From Lyngbya sp. PCC 8106 (GTDB lineage: Bacteria; Cyanobacteriota; Cyanobacteriia; Cyanobacteriales; Microcoleaceae), in contig NZ_AAVU01000042.1 of assembly GCF_000169095.1 (NCBI RefSeq), positions 1 through 64,000 of the forward strand: DNA of 64,000 nucleotides, written 5' to 3'. Below the pieces are notes generated by a model, which was not told the DNA's origin, did no database searches, and was given only the letters and a program-made list of their open reading frames with translations. The position numbers and the translations under genes are program-made. Below, piece after piece: positions 8,349 to 16,742 of this stretch (positions are counted from its first letter, which is position 1; every line of letters starts with the position of its first letter).

Positions 8349-9251
8349 TTATTCGTCTTCTTTAGGGCCAAAAACAAACTGCAAAACCATCGGTTCTCCA
8401 CCCGTTTGATGATAGCGATCTGCCCACTGTCTGAGGATTTCATCTAACTCCTCTAAAGCCTGATCAATTCGCTCAGGCGGAATATCGAGTTCTTCTAAAG
8501 CTCGCATAACTTTGGGTTGACGTTCCGCCCAGTCTCTCATTAAGCGGAAATATCGAGCCGTATCTTCGACCATGACATAGGTGCGCTCTTCTTGATCTTC
8601 TGGAGAATAGGATGCACGGGTGAGTGCATAAAAAGGCATTCCCCAAGGAGAATCAACTTTCGTTACCGTACCCGAATAAATCAAACGACGCTTAATATGT
8701 TCGGCTAAAGCTTCACTCAAAGCCATCCGCCGACTCGGATCTAAATCCTCTTGAGAGCGTCTATGAAGAAACTCAATTAACTCCATAAATTGAAAAGAGT
8801 TAATTAGTTGAGCATCCGGTAACAGTTTAGGAAGTTTGCTTTCGATCACGCGCTTTTCTTCTGGTGTCAGACTGTTACCCAGAATTCGCGGTTTTCCCGG
8901 TTGCCAGGAGTATTGTTCTAGCCAAACATAGGGAAACTGGATTAAGTAGCGAGGTTCTTGAGACCCCAACATTTTCAACAGTTTTCCTTCCGTTACCGCT
9001 TGTCGAACTTCCTCAACAATGACCTTAACGCGCTTCGGTTCAATATGATGCAGGTGTCCTGTCATTCGCAGGTTTTGATCCTGTTCCATATAGGTCATGT
9101 AGATGGCACATTTTGCTGCGGTAGCTGCCGCATCTAGAAAAGCCCCATGCCGATGCCCACTCGTCCGCATGGCACTAAAAGCCAAATATAACATGATCTG
9201 ATCCATTGAGCTGGGGCTAAGAGTTTTGATCAGATCGGTATCTTTTCTCAT
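8349..9251 (-). CDS. hetR: HetR, master regulator of filament patterning
   Basis: 300 residues matching HetR along its whole length: DQIMLYLAFSAMRTSGHRHG, AATAAKCAIYMTY, TGHLHHIEPKRVKVIVEE, MLGSQEPRYLIQFPYVW, SEALAEHIKRRLIYSGTV, VDSPWGMPFYALTR, YVMVEDTARYFRLM and GGEPMVLQFVFG. Cys48 and Ser152, both studied in Anabaena HetR, are present. HetR is a dimeric DNA-binding regulator whose C-terminal domain binds the RGSGR peptides of PatS/PatX. The ATG follows AAGGA. It is widespread in filamentous cyanobacteria, including species that make no heterocysts. A patX-like gene lies 435 bases upstream on the same strand. Confidence 0.97.
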   Translation of the reverse strand: MRKDTDLIKTLSPSSMDQIMLYLAFSAMRTSGHRHGAFLDAAATAAKCAIYMTYMEQDQNLRMTGHLHHIEPKRVKVIVEEVRQAVTEGKLLKMLGSQEPRYLIQFPYVWLEQYSWQPGKPRILGNSLTPEEKRVIESKLPKLLPDAQLINSFQFMELIEFLHRRSQEDLDPSRRMALSEALAEHIKRRLIYSGTVTKVDSPWGMPFYALTRASYSPEDQEERTYVMVEDTARYFRLMRDWAERQPKVMRALEELDIPPERIDQALEELDEILRQWADRYHQTGGEPMVLQFVFGPKEDE

Positions 9252-9686
9252 GATTTTCCTTGAAATAGCCTATCTTGGAGGCATGGTATCATCCTCCGTT
9301 AACGGTCGCTTAGGTCTGAACTTGCTCAATCTTAACCTGAAGCAAGTCCCCTAATCACATCGCTCATACCAGTCCCTCGCCCCTGATGTAGATGAGGCAT
9401 GGGTGCGATCGTGAAGTTTCATCCGAATCACGTACCATAGCACCCTCTGTTGTCAGTCAATTAGGACTGCTTTGCGTACATTATACCCTCAATAATGAAT
9501 GAATTGTGTTAATTAGTTTCTATAATATAGACAAAAACCCTAAAAATGCAAAACTGCTAACATCCCAACAGAAAAAAGGTAGGATAAATAGCAGTCTGAT
9601 CAATTGAATTCAGTTTAGGGTTGTTCAAGATAACATACTATGATGCTTTTGACTCTCTCTTTAAAATCAGCCGATCTTGAATGTAT
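9252..9686 (-). promoter_or_regulatory. hetR upstream region
   Basis: 435 bases between the patX-like stop and hetR. It should carry the hetR promoter and leader. On the hetR strand a CTTGCT...AGCAAG stem occurs near 9323-9346. I see no clear match to a known HetR operator. No gene is supported. Confidence 0.45.
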
Positions 9687-9938
9687 TTAACGACCACTCC
9701 CCCGACCAAAAAAAATGGAGTTATTTTCGGAGTTCACAGTTGGGTTCTCTACAAAGTTACGTCGTCCACTACCGCGAGAGGGATCAGAACCTTTGTTATT
9801 CTTTAAGTGTGCTGACATCATATATTTTTGGTTTTCTAATTCTAAAAAGGCTGTTGATTGATGATTGGCGGCTTGAACTTGACTCGTGATCCCCAAGAAT
9901 AAAAGGCTAGTGAGGGCAAAAACTATTGTTAGTTTCAT
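9687..9938 (-). CDS. patX: PatX-like secreted precursor with two RGSGR pentapeptides
   Basis: 83 residues. MKLTIVFALTSLLFLGITSQ followed by VQA is a classical signal peptide with predicted cleavage after residue 23. The mature part carries RGSGR twice: internally at residues 55-59 (SRGSGRR) and at the extreme C-terminus, 79-83 (FGRGSGR). RGSGR is the PatS/PatX effector that binds HetR and blocks its DNA binding. Signal peptide, C-terminal pentapeptide and position just upstream of hetR on the same strand fit PatX, the inhibitor family described as widespread in filamentous cyanobacteria. The internal second copy is the unusual feature. A homolog of PatS itself is less likely because PatS is shorter and lacks this signal sequence. 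Confidence 0.88.
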   Translation of the reverse strand: MKLTIVFALTSLLFLGITSQVQAANHQSTAFLELENQKYMMSAHLKNNKGSDPSRGSGRRNFVENPTVNSENNSIFFGRGSGR

Positions 9939-10432
9939 GGGAAATGTCCGTAATAAACCTGTCCATTTCTTGATACGAACCCAAGTTGATGAGATCAGGA
10001 TAAGATTAAAAAATTTTCTACAAAAATTGATCTCGCGTTACAATGTAAACGGGTCTTTAAGTGTTTTTACGGAGACTTGACTGAACAATCAGGAAATTTT
10101 CTACAATTTAGATAGAGATTCTATTCTGTAATCGCGATCAACCCAAAACTCTATTCACGATGTAGGAGTCAGATTTTTATCTGTCACACTTCGCGCTCGT
10201 CTGTATTTGGAAATTTCGTTATATTCGGATGAGAATAGGTAGCAACAAAAATATTTGTGTGGAATGAAAATATTTTTATTCTGTTTTGATTCAGGGGTGG
10301 AACGCAGAGGATAACCTGAACTCTAGATCTGATAATCCTTAATCAGAGATACCTGTAAATTTCCGCGACTGTTCCCCCTCATCGGTGCAAATAATTGTTT
10401 GAATATTAACTCGATTTTTTGAGGGAATGAAA
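9939..10432 (-). promoter_or_regulatory. Upstream region of the patX-like gene
   Basis: About 490 bases with no supported gene. A perfect 11-base inverted repeat TTACA-A-TGTAA lies at 10038-10048, about 100 bases before the patX start, and could be an operator. The rest is AT-rich without recognisable RNA genes. It also contains the 3' side of the FAD oxidoreductase gene, where no strong terminator was seen. Confidence 0.4.
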
Positions 10433-12334
10433 TCAATTCAGATTCTCAATAACTTCGACAATAAACCAATGACCAGCATGATTTATTCGTCCTTTGACTG
10501 AAACTTGAGAACCATTAATACACTGTTTTAACTGTCGCTCAATCTCAGCATCGAGCGTTACTAATGTCCAGGTTTGAGCAGCTAGTTTTTGTGGAAAAGT
10601 CAGGGTTAAAGTATAGTTTTGTTCTTGAGTGCGATGAAAAACACCTTGAAAACAACTCCTGTATTCTTCCACTTCAGGCGTTGACAACTGGGGAGAACTT
10701 TTAGTGTTGAAATCAACTTGATTTGAGGATTGACTCTTGAGAGTCTGTAAAGACCAATGAGAATAAATTTGCTGGCATGAAAACTCTAAATCATAATAAC
10801 CATGAGTCGGATACGCTTCTGGATATTGAAGATAATAACACTGCTTGTCTGCCCAATCCGGACGATCTGGGAGTAAATTAAACAGAGGAATGATAGCCGC
10901 AGGTGCAACCGGATCATGCAATAATTCTTGTTGTAGCCGATGAACCGATAATTCTCTCGGTTGACAACGATATGCAATACACAAAGCCGCCGCCATTCCT
11001 GCTGCTTGTCCGATGCCTAAAACCACAGGTTGCAAACGAGTCGCACCATTGGCAATATGAGACACGGAGATATTTTTTTCGCAGACCAATAACCCCTCCG
11101 TTTCGACAGGAATTAACGCCCGATAGGGAATTGTAAACGGTGTTCCCGTCCAGCGTCCCCCCCATCGCAAATATTTCAGTTTGACCGGGAAAATATCTTG
11201 AGTGTAATGATGATCATTGGGATAATTGCCAATGGCGATCGCATCACATTCGCCTGTTGTATAATTAATAGGGAGAGGAGCAACATTCCCTCCCGGCATC
11301 GGCAAAATATCTTGTTCCCGAATAGTCGTTAACCCTTGTAAGCGTCGGCTTTCCCGATAATATAAATGCAGGGCAAAAGATGTATCGAGAGAATGAGGAG
11401 ACTGAATGTTATCAGTCAGTTGTGGAGACGGAAAGATTCCTGATGCCAAACCATAGCGGCGTCCGAGTTGCTTCTGAATAAAGCGGACAAAACTTTGAGT
11501 ATGCCATCGGCTTTCTTGAAAAAATTCTTGCTGTTGGGCGGGAGATTGAATTAAGCGATTTAATCCTTCTCCGTAGTCATTCCCCCGACAAGGCCAATTA
11601 ATCATCATTAGCCCACCCGGAAGCCGACCATAATTGAGAAATTGTTCGGGGCCATAACCTTCCCAAGCCCCCCCAAATTTTTCGGGGTTATCGATGGGAG
11701 GGGCGGGAATTTCAGGAGAAACGGCATTTTCCCCAAAATCCCGTAAAATCGCCACCCAAGTCGGGGCTTGTACCGGACAAGATTTTGTTAGAGAATTGGC
11801 AATAACAGGCGCACTGGGTTCTTCCCATTCGGTTTGCAATTCCCAACCCCAACGATAGGGAACTTCCGCCAGTGCCAATAAATCCCCAAGTTCAGTGGCA
11901 TCTACAGTAATTTCAGCATTAACCGTGAACTCCGAAAATCGCACCCCGATAATTTTGTTGTCTCGTTTGAGGACTTCCTGCGGTTGATAGCCAGAAATCC
12001 AGTGCAAATTGGGTTGTTGTGATACCCAGTCGGCAAAAATTTCCGCCCCCACTTTGGGATTAAACGTAAAAAAGCTGACCCAACCCCAATCGAGTCCTTC
12101 AGGTTGTCGGCGTTTTAACTCTTGTAAAAATGCCCCCCACAACCCGGTTTGAAAGGCGAGTAATTCGTTGCCATCCGGTGCTGATACGCCGGCTGAGGTG
12201 AGCATTCCCCCCAACCAGGTGAATTCACTGATTAAAATAGTATTGGCACCTCGACGGGCCGCTTGTAGCGCAGCAGCAACACCACCTGTTCCCCCACCAA
12301 CAACTAAAACATCGGCATTTAATTGGTCGGTCAT
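10433..12334 (-). CDS. FAD-dependent oxidoreductase (FAD_oxidored family)
   Basis: 633 residues from ATG 12334; the frame stays open ten codons upstream to a TTG. DVLVVGGGTGGVAAALQAAR (about residues 8-27) is the Rossmann dinucleotide site, and GANTILISEFTWLGGMLTSAG is typical of the FAD-dependent 'xanthan lyase/FAD_oxidored' group. VDATELGDLLALA and the late IGQAAGMAAALC motif support FAD binding. The final 140 residues form a separate beta-rich domain. Substrate unknown; soluble, no signal peptide. It is divergent from the polysaccharide-export genes, and a link to exopolysaccharide is only an inference from neighbourhood. Confidence 0.85.
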   Translation of the reverse strand: MTDQLNADVLVVGGGTGGVAAALQAARRGANTILISEFTWLGGMLTSAGVSAPDGNELLAFQTGLWGAFLQELKRRQPEGLDWGWVSFFTFNPKVGAEIFADWVSQQPNLHWISGYQPQEVLKRDNKIIGVRFSEFTVNAEITVDATELGDLLALAEVPYRWGWELQTEWEEPSAPVIANSLTKSCPVQAPTWVAILRDFGENAVSPEIPAPPIDNPEKFGGAWEGYGPEQFLNYGRLPGGLMMINWPCRGNDYGEGLNRLIQSPAQQQEFFQESRWHTQSFVRFIQKQLGRRYGLASGIFPSPQLTDNIQSPHSLDTSFALHLYYRESRRLQGLTTIREQDILPMPGGNVAPLPINYTTGECDAIAIGNYPNDHHYTQDIFPVKLKYLRWGGRWTGTPFTIPYRALIPVETEGLLVCEKNISVSHIANGATRLQPVVLGIGQAAGMAAALCIAYRCQPRELSVHRLQQELLHDPVAPAAIIPLFNLLPDRPDWADKQCYYLQYPEAYPTHGYYDLEFSCQQIYSHWSLQTLKSQSSNQVDFNTKSSPQLSTPEVEEYRSCFQGVFHRTQEQNYTLTLTFPQKLAAQTWTLVTLDAEIERQLKQCINGSQVSVKGRINHAGHWFIVEVIENLN

Positions 12335-12485
12335 GGTTGGTTTTGGGGTTTGGGGTAACGACAACAGATTAGCTTATCTTGATTAGCCGATTGAGGCTTT
12401 TTGGCAATGTGTTTGAGAGCAGCTTATATTGGAAACGTGGGGTAGCAACAACGTTTTAAAGCGAGCAGTCGAACATTCAATCGAG

Positions 12486-14066
12486 ATGAAAACCTTGAGC
12501 TATTATCAACACCTGTTTAGAAAAACGAGTCTTTGTTCTGTCGCGCTGATGGGAATTTCTGTTCCCCTGATGATTGGAGGTTTGGGTATTCGGGGCGCAA
12601 AGGCTCAGTTTCTCCCCCCTAAACCGATTCCGGTTCCAACTCCTACTCTTAATTCAGAGCCAATTAATACTGCACCAACGCCTATTTCTGAGGGCTATAT
12701 TCTGGGTGTGGGAGATCGCTTACAAATTGATATTTTTAATGTTCCTGAGTATAGCGGCCCCAACGGTCAACATCAAGTTTCGGTGGATGGTTCGCTGAAT
12801 TTGCCTTTGGTGGGGAATGTTCCGGTGCAAGGGTTAACCACCGAACAAGCGACAGAAGCGATTAAACAACGTTACGCAGAATATCTGCAACGACCGATTA
12901 TTTCACTGACCTTGCTTTCGGCCCGTCCGATGCAAATTGCGATTGCTGGAGAAGTTCAGAGTCCCGGTGCTTACACGTTCTCGGGTGTGGCTGGCGGTAA
13001 TGCAATGCCTGGTGTCACACCCAGTTCCGGGGGTTTGCAACTGCCTCGGGTGACACAACTGTTGCAAATGGCCGGAGGAGTGACATCGCTTGCTGATATT
13101 CGCCAAGTCAAAATTCGTCGCAAACAGCCCGGTTCTGCGATTGAACAAATTATTAGTGTCGATTTGTGGGAACTGCTGCAAGCGGGAGATTTACGTCAGG
13201 ATATTAGTTTGCGAGATGGAGACACGGTTTATATTCCGACGGTAACAGACATGAATCGTATCGAAGCCCGTCAGATGGCGGTGGCGAATTTTGCCAGTTC
13301 GACGTCTCAACCAATTAGTGTGGCGGTGGTCGGGGAGGTCAATCGTCCGGGAACTCATTCGTTGGCGACTTCCCAAAGTGTACCGTTACCTGACCCTGAA
13401 AATCCTCAACAATTGATGGAGTCTTCAAGTACGGAAGGGATGGGGGTGTTTACAGTCACGAGGGCGATTAAAACCGCAGGTGGAATTACGGCGATGGCGG
13501 ATATTCGGAGTATTGAAGTTCGTCGCTTCAGTCGGACAGGAACTGAACAAGTGCTTTCGGTCGATTTGTGGTCGCTGTTGCAAGAGGGGGATTTGACTCA
13601 GGATATTGTCCTTCAACAAGGAGATACGATTGTGGTTCCGACAGCAACGGCATCAACTTTTAACCAGACGGACGATGTGGCAATGGCGAGTTTTTCTCCT
13701 GATACGGTTAAGATTAGTGTAGTGGGAGAAGTGATGAGGCCCGGACCTATTCAGGCAACACCGAATACTTCTCTGAATCAAGCGATTATGGCCGCCGGAG
13801 GGTTTAATCAGTCCAGAGCGAATCGAAAGACTGTTGAATTAATTCGGATTAACTCCAATGGAACGGTGACTCAAAAGATGATTACGGTTGATCTTTCTCA
13901 GGAGGTCAATGATCAGAATAATCCGATTTTGCGTCATAATGATGTTATTGTGATTGGACGTTCTGGCAGTGCTGCCTTTCAAGATGGGGTCGGTGGGGTA
14001 TTAGGAAAGTTAGGCCCCTTTAATGGAGTTTTTGGAGTCCTGAGATTTGTCGGGATTTTAGATTAG
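12486..14066 (+). CDS. Polysaccharide export protein, Wza-like with SLBB domains
   Basis: 526 residues from ATG 12486; an upstream in-frame TTG (12429) is unlikely because the signal peptide begins at MKTLSYYQHL. The signal peptide is cleaved near AKA-Q (about residue 40). After a Pro-rich linker comes the poly-export domain (YILGVGDRLQIDIFNVPEYS to about residue 155), followed by three SLBB-type segments (IAIAGEVQSPGAYTFSG, VAVVGEVNRPGTHS, ISVVGEVMRPGPIQ), each with a DGDTVYIP- or GDTIVVP-like end. It is the outer-membrane/periplasmic channel part of exopolysaccharide export. The tyrosine kinase/chain-length gene follows on the same strand. Confidence 0.92.
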   Translation: MKTLSYYQHLFRKTSLCSVALMGISVPLMIGGLGIRGAKAQFLPPKPIPVPTPTLNSEPINTAPTPISEGYILGVGDRLQIDIFNVPEYSGPNGQHQVSVDGSLNLPLVGNVPVQGLTTEQATEAIKQRYAEYLQRPIISLTLLSARPMQIAIAGEVQSPGAYTFSGVAGGNAMPGVTPSSGGLQLPRVTQLLQMAGGVTSLADIRQVKIRRKQPGSAIEQIISVDLWELLQAGDLRQDISLRDGDTVYIPTVTDMNRIEARQMAVANFASSTSQPISVAVVGEVNRPGTHSLATSQSVPLPDPENPQQLMESSSTEGMGVFTVTRAIKTAGGITAMADIRSIEVRRFSRTGTEQVLSVDLWSLLQEGDLTQDIVLQQGDTIVVPTATASTFNQTDDVAMASFSPDTVKISVVGEVMRPGPIQATPNTSLNQAIMAAGGFNQSRANRKTVELIRINSNGTVTQKMITVDLSQEVNDQNNPILRHNDVIVIGRSGSAAFQDGVGGVLGKLGPFNGVFGVLRFVGILD

Positions 14067-14372
14067 AAGCTTTAATTTTGGGGGGTGTGAGGAGCGCACT
14101 TGTCCCGTTTTTGACTGTAAATTTCAGGTCGGTCGTTTTTTGGGATTATCCTGAGAAATGAGGTGATGTTTTTATGGAAAAGTTTTTGATAAAAAAAAAT
14201 TCATTCTGAAGACTTGAAGCTGTATCTTTCTCAGGATATGATTGAAATAAAGCTTTAAACTGGCCGTCAAAAAATTAGCTTGGATTTTTATTTTTATCGA
14301 TTTCAGTTTTGTTGGTCGTCCTTTTGGATAAACTTCGATTAAAACGTTTAGTCAACCACCTCTCAAATTACA
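14067..14372. other. Intergenic gap in the export pair
   Basis: 306 AT-rich bases between the export-channel and kinase genes. It is long enough for a separate promoter for the kinase gene. No gene, RNA or strong hairpin is seen. Confidence 0.4.
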
Positions 14373-16649
14373 ATGAACACCGGAAAAAATAGTCAAGTCT
14401 CTGTCTTTCATCCTCAGAACAAAGCTCAAAATTTTGCCGCAGCTTACCCTTTAGAACAAGGTTCGTTTGGTTATCAACCTGAGTTTTATTCTCAATCTCA
14501 TGCTCAACCCAAAAATCAATTCTGGAAAGGAATTTGGCGACGAGCAATTTTAATCTTAGGAATTACGGCGGCGACGACTTCTGGAACTTACCTCTGGACT
14601 AACCATCAAACCCCAGAGTATCGAGGTTCATTTCAACTGTTTATTCCCTCAAATTCTGACAGCGAAACTGGGGAAGCTTTATTTGAAGAATCAGAACCCG
14701 AACTTAGTTATGCGTCTCAAGTCAAGCTGCTACAAAGTCCAAAATTAATGTCGGGAATTATTGAACAAATTAAAACCCGATATCCCGAAATTAACTATAG
14801 TGCATTATTTAATCAGAAAACAGGTCAAACCGTATTAGAATCTGATAAATTGTCAATCACTCCCATTCCTGACACTCGTATTTTAGAAGTTAGTTATCGG
14901 GATACTGAACCCCAGAAAGTGCAGTTTATTCTTGAAAATATTGCGAAAAGCTATCTTGATTCTAGTCAAAAAGAAGAACGGTTTGACCCGAACCAAGAGC
15001 AATTGAAGCTGATTAACAATCAACTCAATCCCTTACAATCTCGGGTAGAAGCAGTTAAAAAAGAACTGCTCAACTTGCAAAACCAGTACACCTTTATTAC
15101 TCCTGAGATTAAAACCAAACAACTCACCGAACAAATCAGCCAACTCGAAGTCGAAAAACTGGAAACGAGAGCGCAACTTGAGCAGCAAAAAGCCAGTTAT
15201 TTAATCATGCAACAACAGCTAGGACTACAACCTGAACAGGCGATGTTAGCCTCAGCGTTGTCTCAATCTCCTCGCTATCAAGCATTGTTACAAAAACTGC
15301 TAGAACTAGAAACGAATATCGCCATAGAATCGGCTCGTTTTACCAGTAAAGCACCTCAAATTCAAGCCTTACTCGACCAACGTCAGAGAATTTTACCGTT
15401 ATTAAGTGAAGAAGCTGAACGAGTTCTCGGACAAGATTTGTCGAGTATTGACCCCCAAATTTTGTCTTTTCAAGACTCGATTCGCATGGGTTTAACTCAA
15501 CAATTGGTGACTACGGCAAACCAAATTTCAATGTTGGAAATTCGCACCCAAGTTTTGGATAAAGCTGCTCAACAATTAAATGAATCCGCTCAAGGTTTTC
15601 CAGCGGTCATGCGACGTTATTCTGATTTAGAACAAGAATTACAAGTCGCAACCAGCCGTTTAAATGATTTATCGCTCAGACGTCAAGAACTTCAGTTAAA
15701 AGTTGCCCCGCCGCCGCCTCCGGCTTGGGAATTGATTGCTGAACCTTCTATTCCTCGCAACCAACAGGGAGAACTGATTAGCGTTTATCCCATTGTGCCA
15801 TTAAATTTGGCGCTGGGTGGACTGGCGGGTATCGTTTTGGGGGTTGCCGCCGCACAGTTAGTGGAACGTTTAGATAATGTTTTCCACAACACCAACGAAG
15901 TCACAGACCGAGTACCCTTTCCCTTGTTGGGTGTAATTCCGGCGAGTAATGAAGCGTTGATGCTTCCCGCCGCGACAATGCCTCGGGTAGCGGTTTCGAC
16001 GACTCGAACCTATGAACCCAGTTGTACCCCGTTTCAAGAGGCGTTTCGTTCTCTGAGTGCGAATATTCGCTGCTTAAACCCAGAAAGTCCTGTTCGTTCT
16101 TGTGTGATTAGTTCCGCGACTCCCGCCGATGGCAAGTCAACCGTGGCGATGAACCTGGCAATGGGCGCCGCAGCGATGGGACAACGGGTGTTGTTAGTTG
16201 ATGCAGATTTGCGTCAACCCAAAGTGCATCGGATGTTGCAACTCTCCAACGAAAAAGGGTTGAGTGATGTCTTAATTCAAAACCTAGAAATTCAAGATGT
16301 TGTTCAGCAAACTCTCAGCGATGAGAATTTGTTTGTCTTAACTGCGGGTCAACCGATAGCAGACCCCACCCGGTTGTTATCTTCGGCATCGATGCAGGCG
16401 TTGATGGGTCACTTAGCAGAGATTTTTGATTTAGTGATTTACGACACGGCGCCGCTGTTAGGGTTGGCGGATGCAAACTTGTTGGCACCTCATACAAACG
16501 GGTTAATGATGGTGGTTGGTGTTGGGAAGACAGACCGGGCGGCGGTTGATTTAGCGTTGCGAGAATTGCAAATGGCAGGTGTTCCCGTGTTAGGAATGGT
16601 TGCCAATGGAGATAAGCAAGAACGCAAATATTACGCGGCTTACTATTAA
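14373..16649 (+). CDS. Wzc-like polysaccharide copolymerase and bacterial tyrosine kinase
   Basis: 758 residues. A first membrane helix (about 50-67) is followed by a Wzz domain and a periplasmic coiled coil (about 200-290, rich in Glu/Gln/Leu). A second helix lies near 485-505 (LALGGLAGIVLGVAAAQLV). The cytoplasmic BY-kinase has a Walker A (SSATPADGKSTVA, about 578-590), Walker A' (VLLVDADLRQPK, about 607-618) and Walker B (LVIYDTAPL, about 688-696). The C-terminus KYYAAYY is the tyrosine cluster used for autophosphorylation. It controls chain length and assembly of an exported polysaccharide in the inner membrane with the Wza-like partner upstream. Confidence 0.93.
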   Translation: MNTGKNSQVSVFHPQNKAQNFAAAYPLEQGSFGYQPEFYSQSHAQPKNQFWKGIWRRAILILGITAATTSGTYLWTNHQTPEYRGSFQLFIPSNSDSETGEALFEESEPELSYASQVKLLQSPKLMSGIIEQIKTRYPEINYSALFNQKTGQTVLESDKLSITPIPDTRILEVSYRDTEPQKVQFILENIAKSYLDSSQKEERFDPNQEQLKLINNQLNPLQSRVEAVKKELLNLQNQYTFITPEIKTKQLTEQISQLEVEKLETRAQLEQQKASYLIMQQQLGLQPEQAMLASALSQSPRYQALLQKLLELETNIAIESARFTSKAPQIQALLDQRQRILPLLSEEAERVLGQDLSSIDPQILSFQDSIRMGLTQQLVTTANQISMLEIRTQVLDKAAQQLNESAQGFPAVMRRYSDLEQELQVATSRLNDLSLRRQELQLKVAPPPPPAWELIAEPSIPRNQQGELISVYPIVPLNLALGGLAGIVLGVAAAQLVERLDNVFHNTNEVTDRVPFPLLGVIPASNEALMLPAATMPRVAVSTTRTYEPSCTPFQEAFRSLSANIRCLNPESPVRSCVISSATPADGKSTVAMNLAMGAAAMGQRVLLVDADLRQPKVHRMLQLSNEKGLSDVLIQNLEIQDVVQQTLSDENLFVLTAGQPIADPTRLLSSASMQALMGHLAEIFDLVIYDTAPLLGLADANLLAPHTNGLMMVVGVGKTDRAAVDLALRELQMAGVPVLGMVANGDKQERKYYAAYY

Positions 16650-16742
16650 GTTCTAAAAACGGTTATTGGGACGGATAAACTCACCACAAAGGCACAAAGT
16701 CACCAAGATGTTTATTTCTTAGTGTCTCTGTGTCTTCGGGGT

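Noticed and set aside
9677..9889. Plus-strand frame overlapping patX
   Set aside because: No family features; the opposite strand encodes a signal peptide and two RGSGR motifs, which chance would not give.
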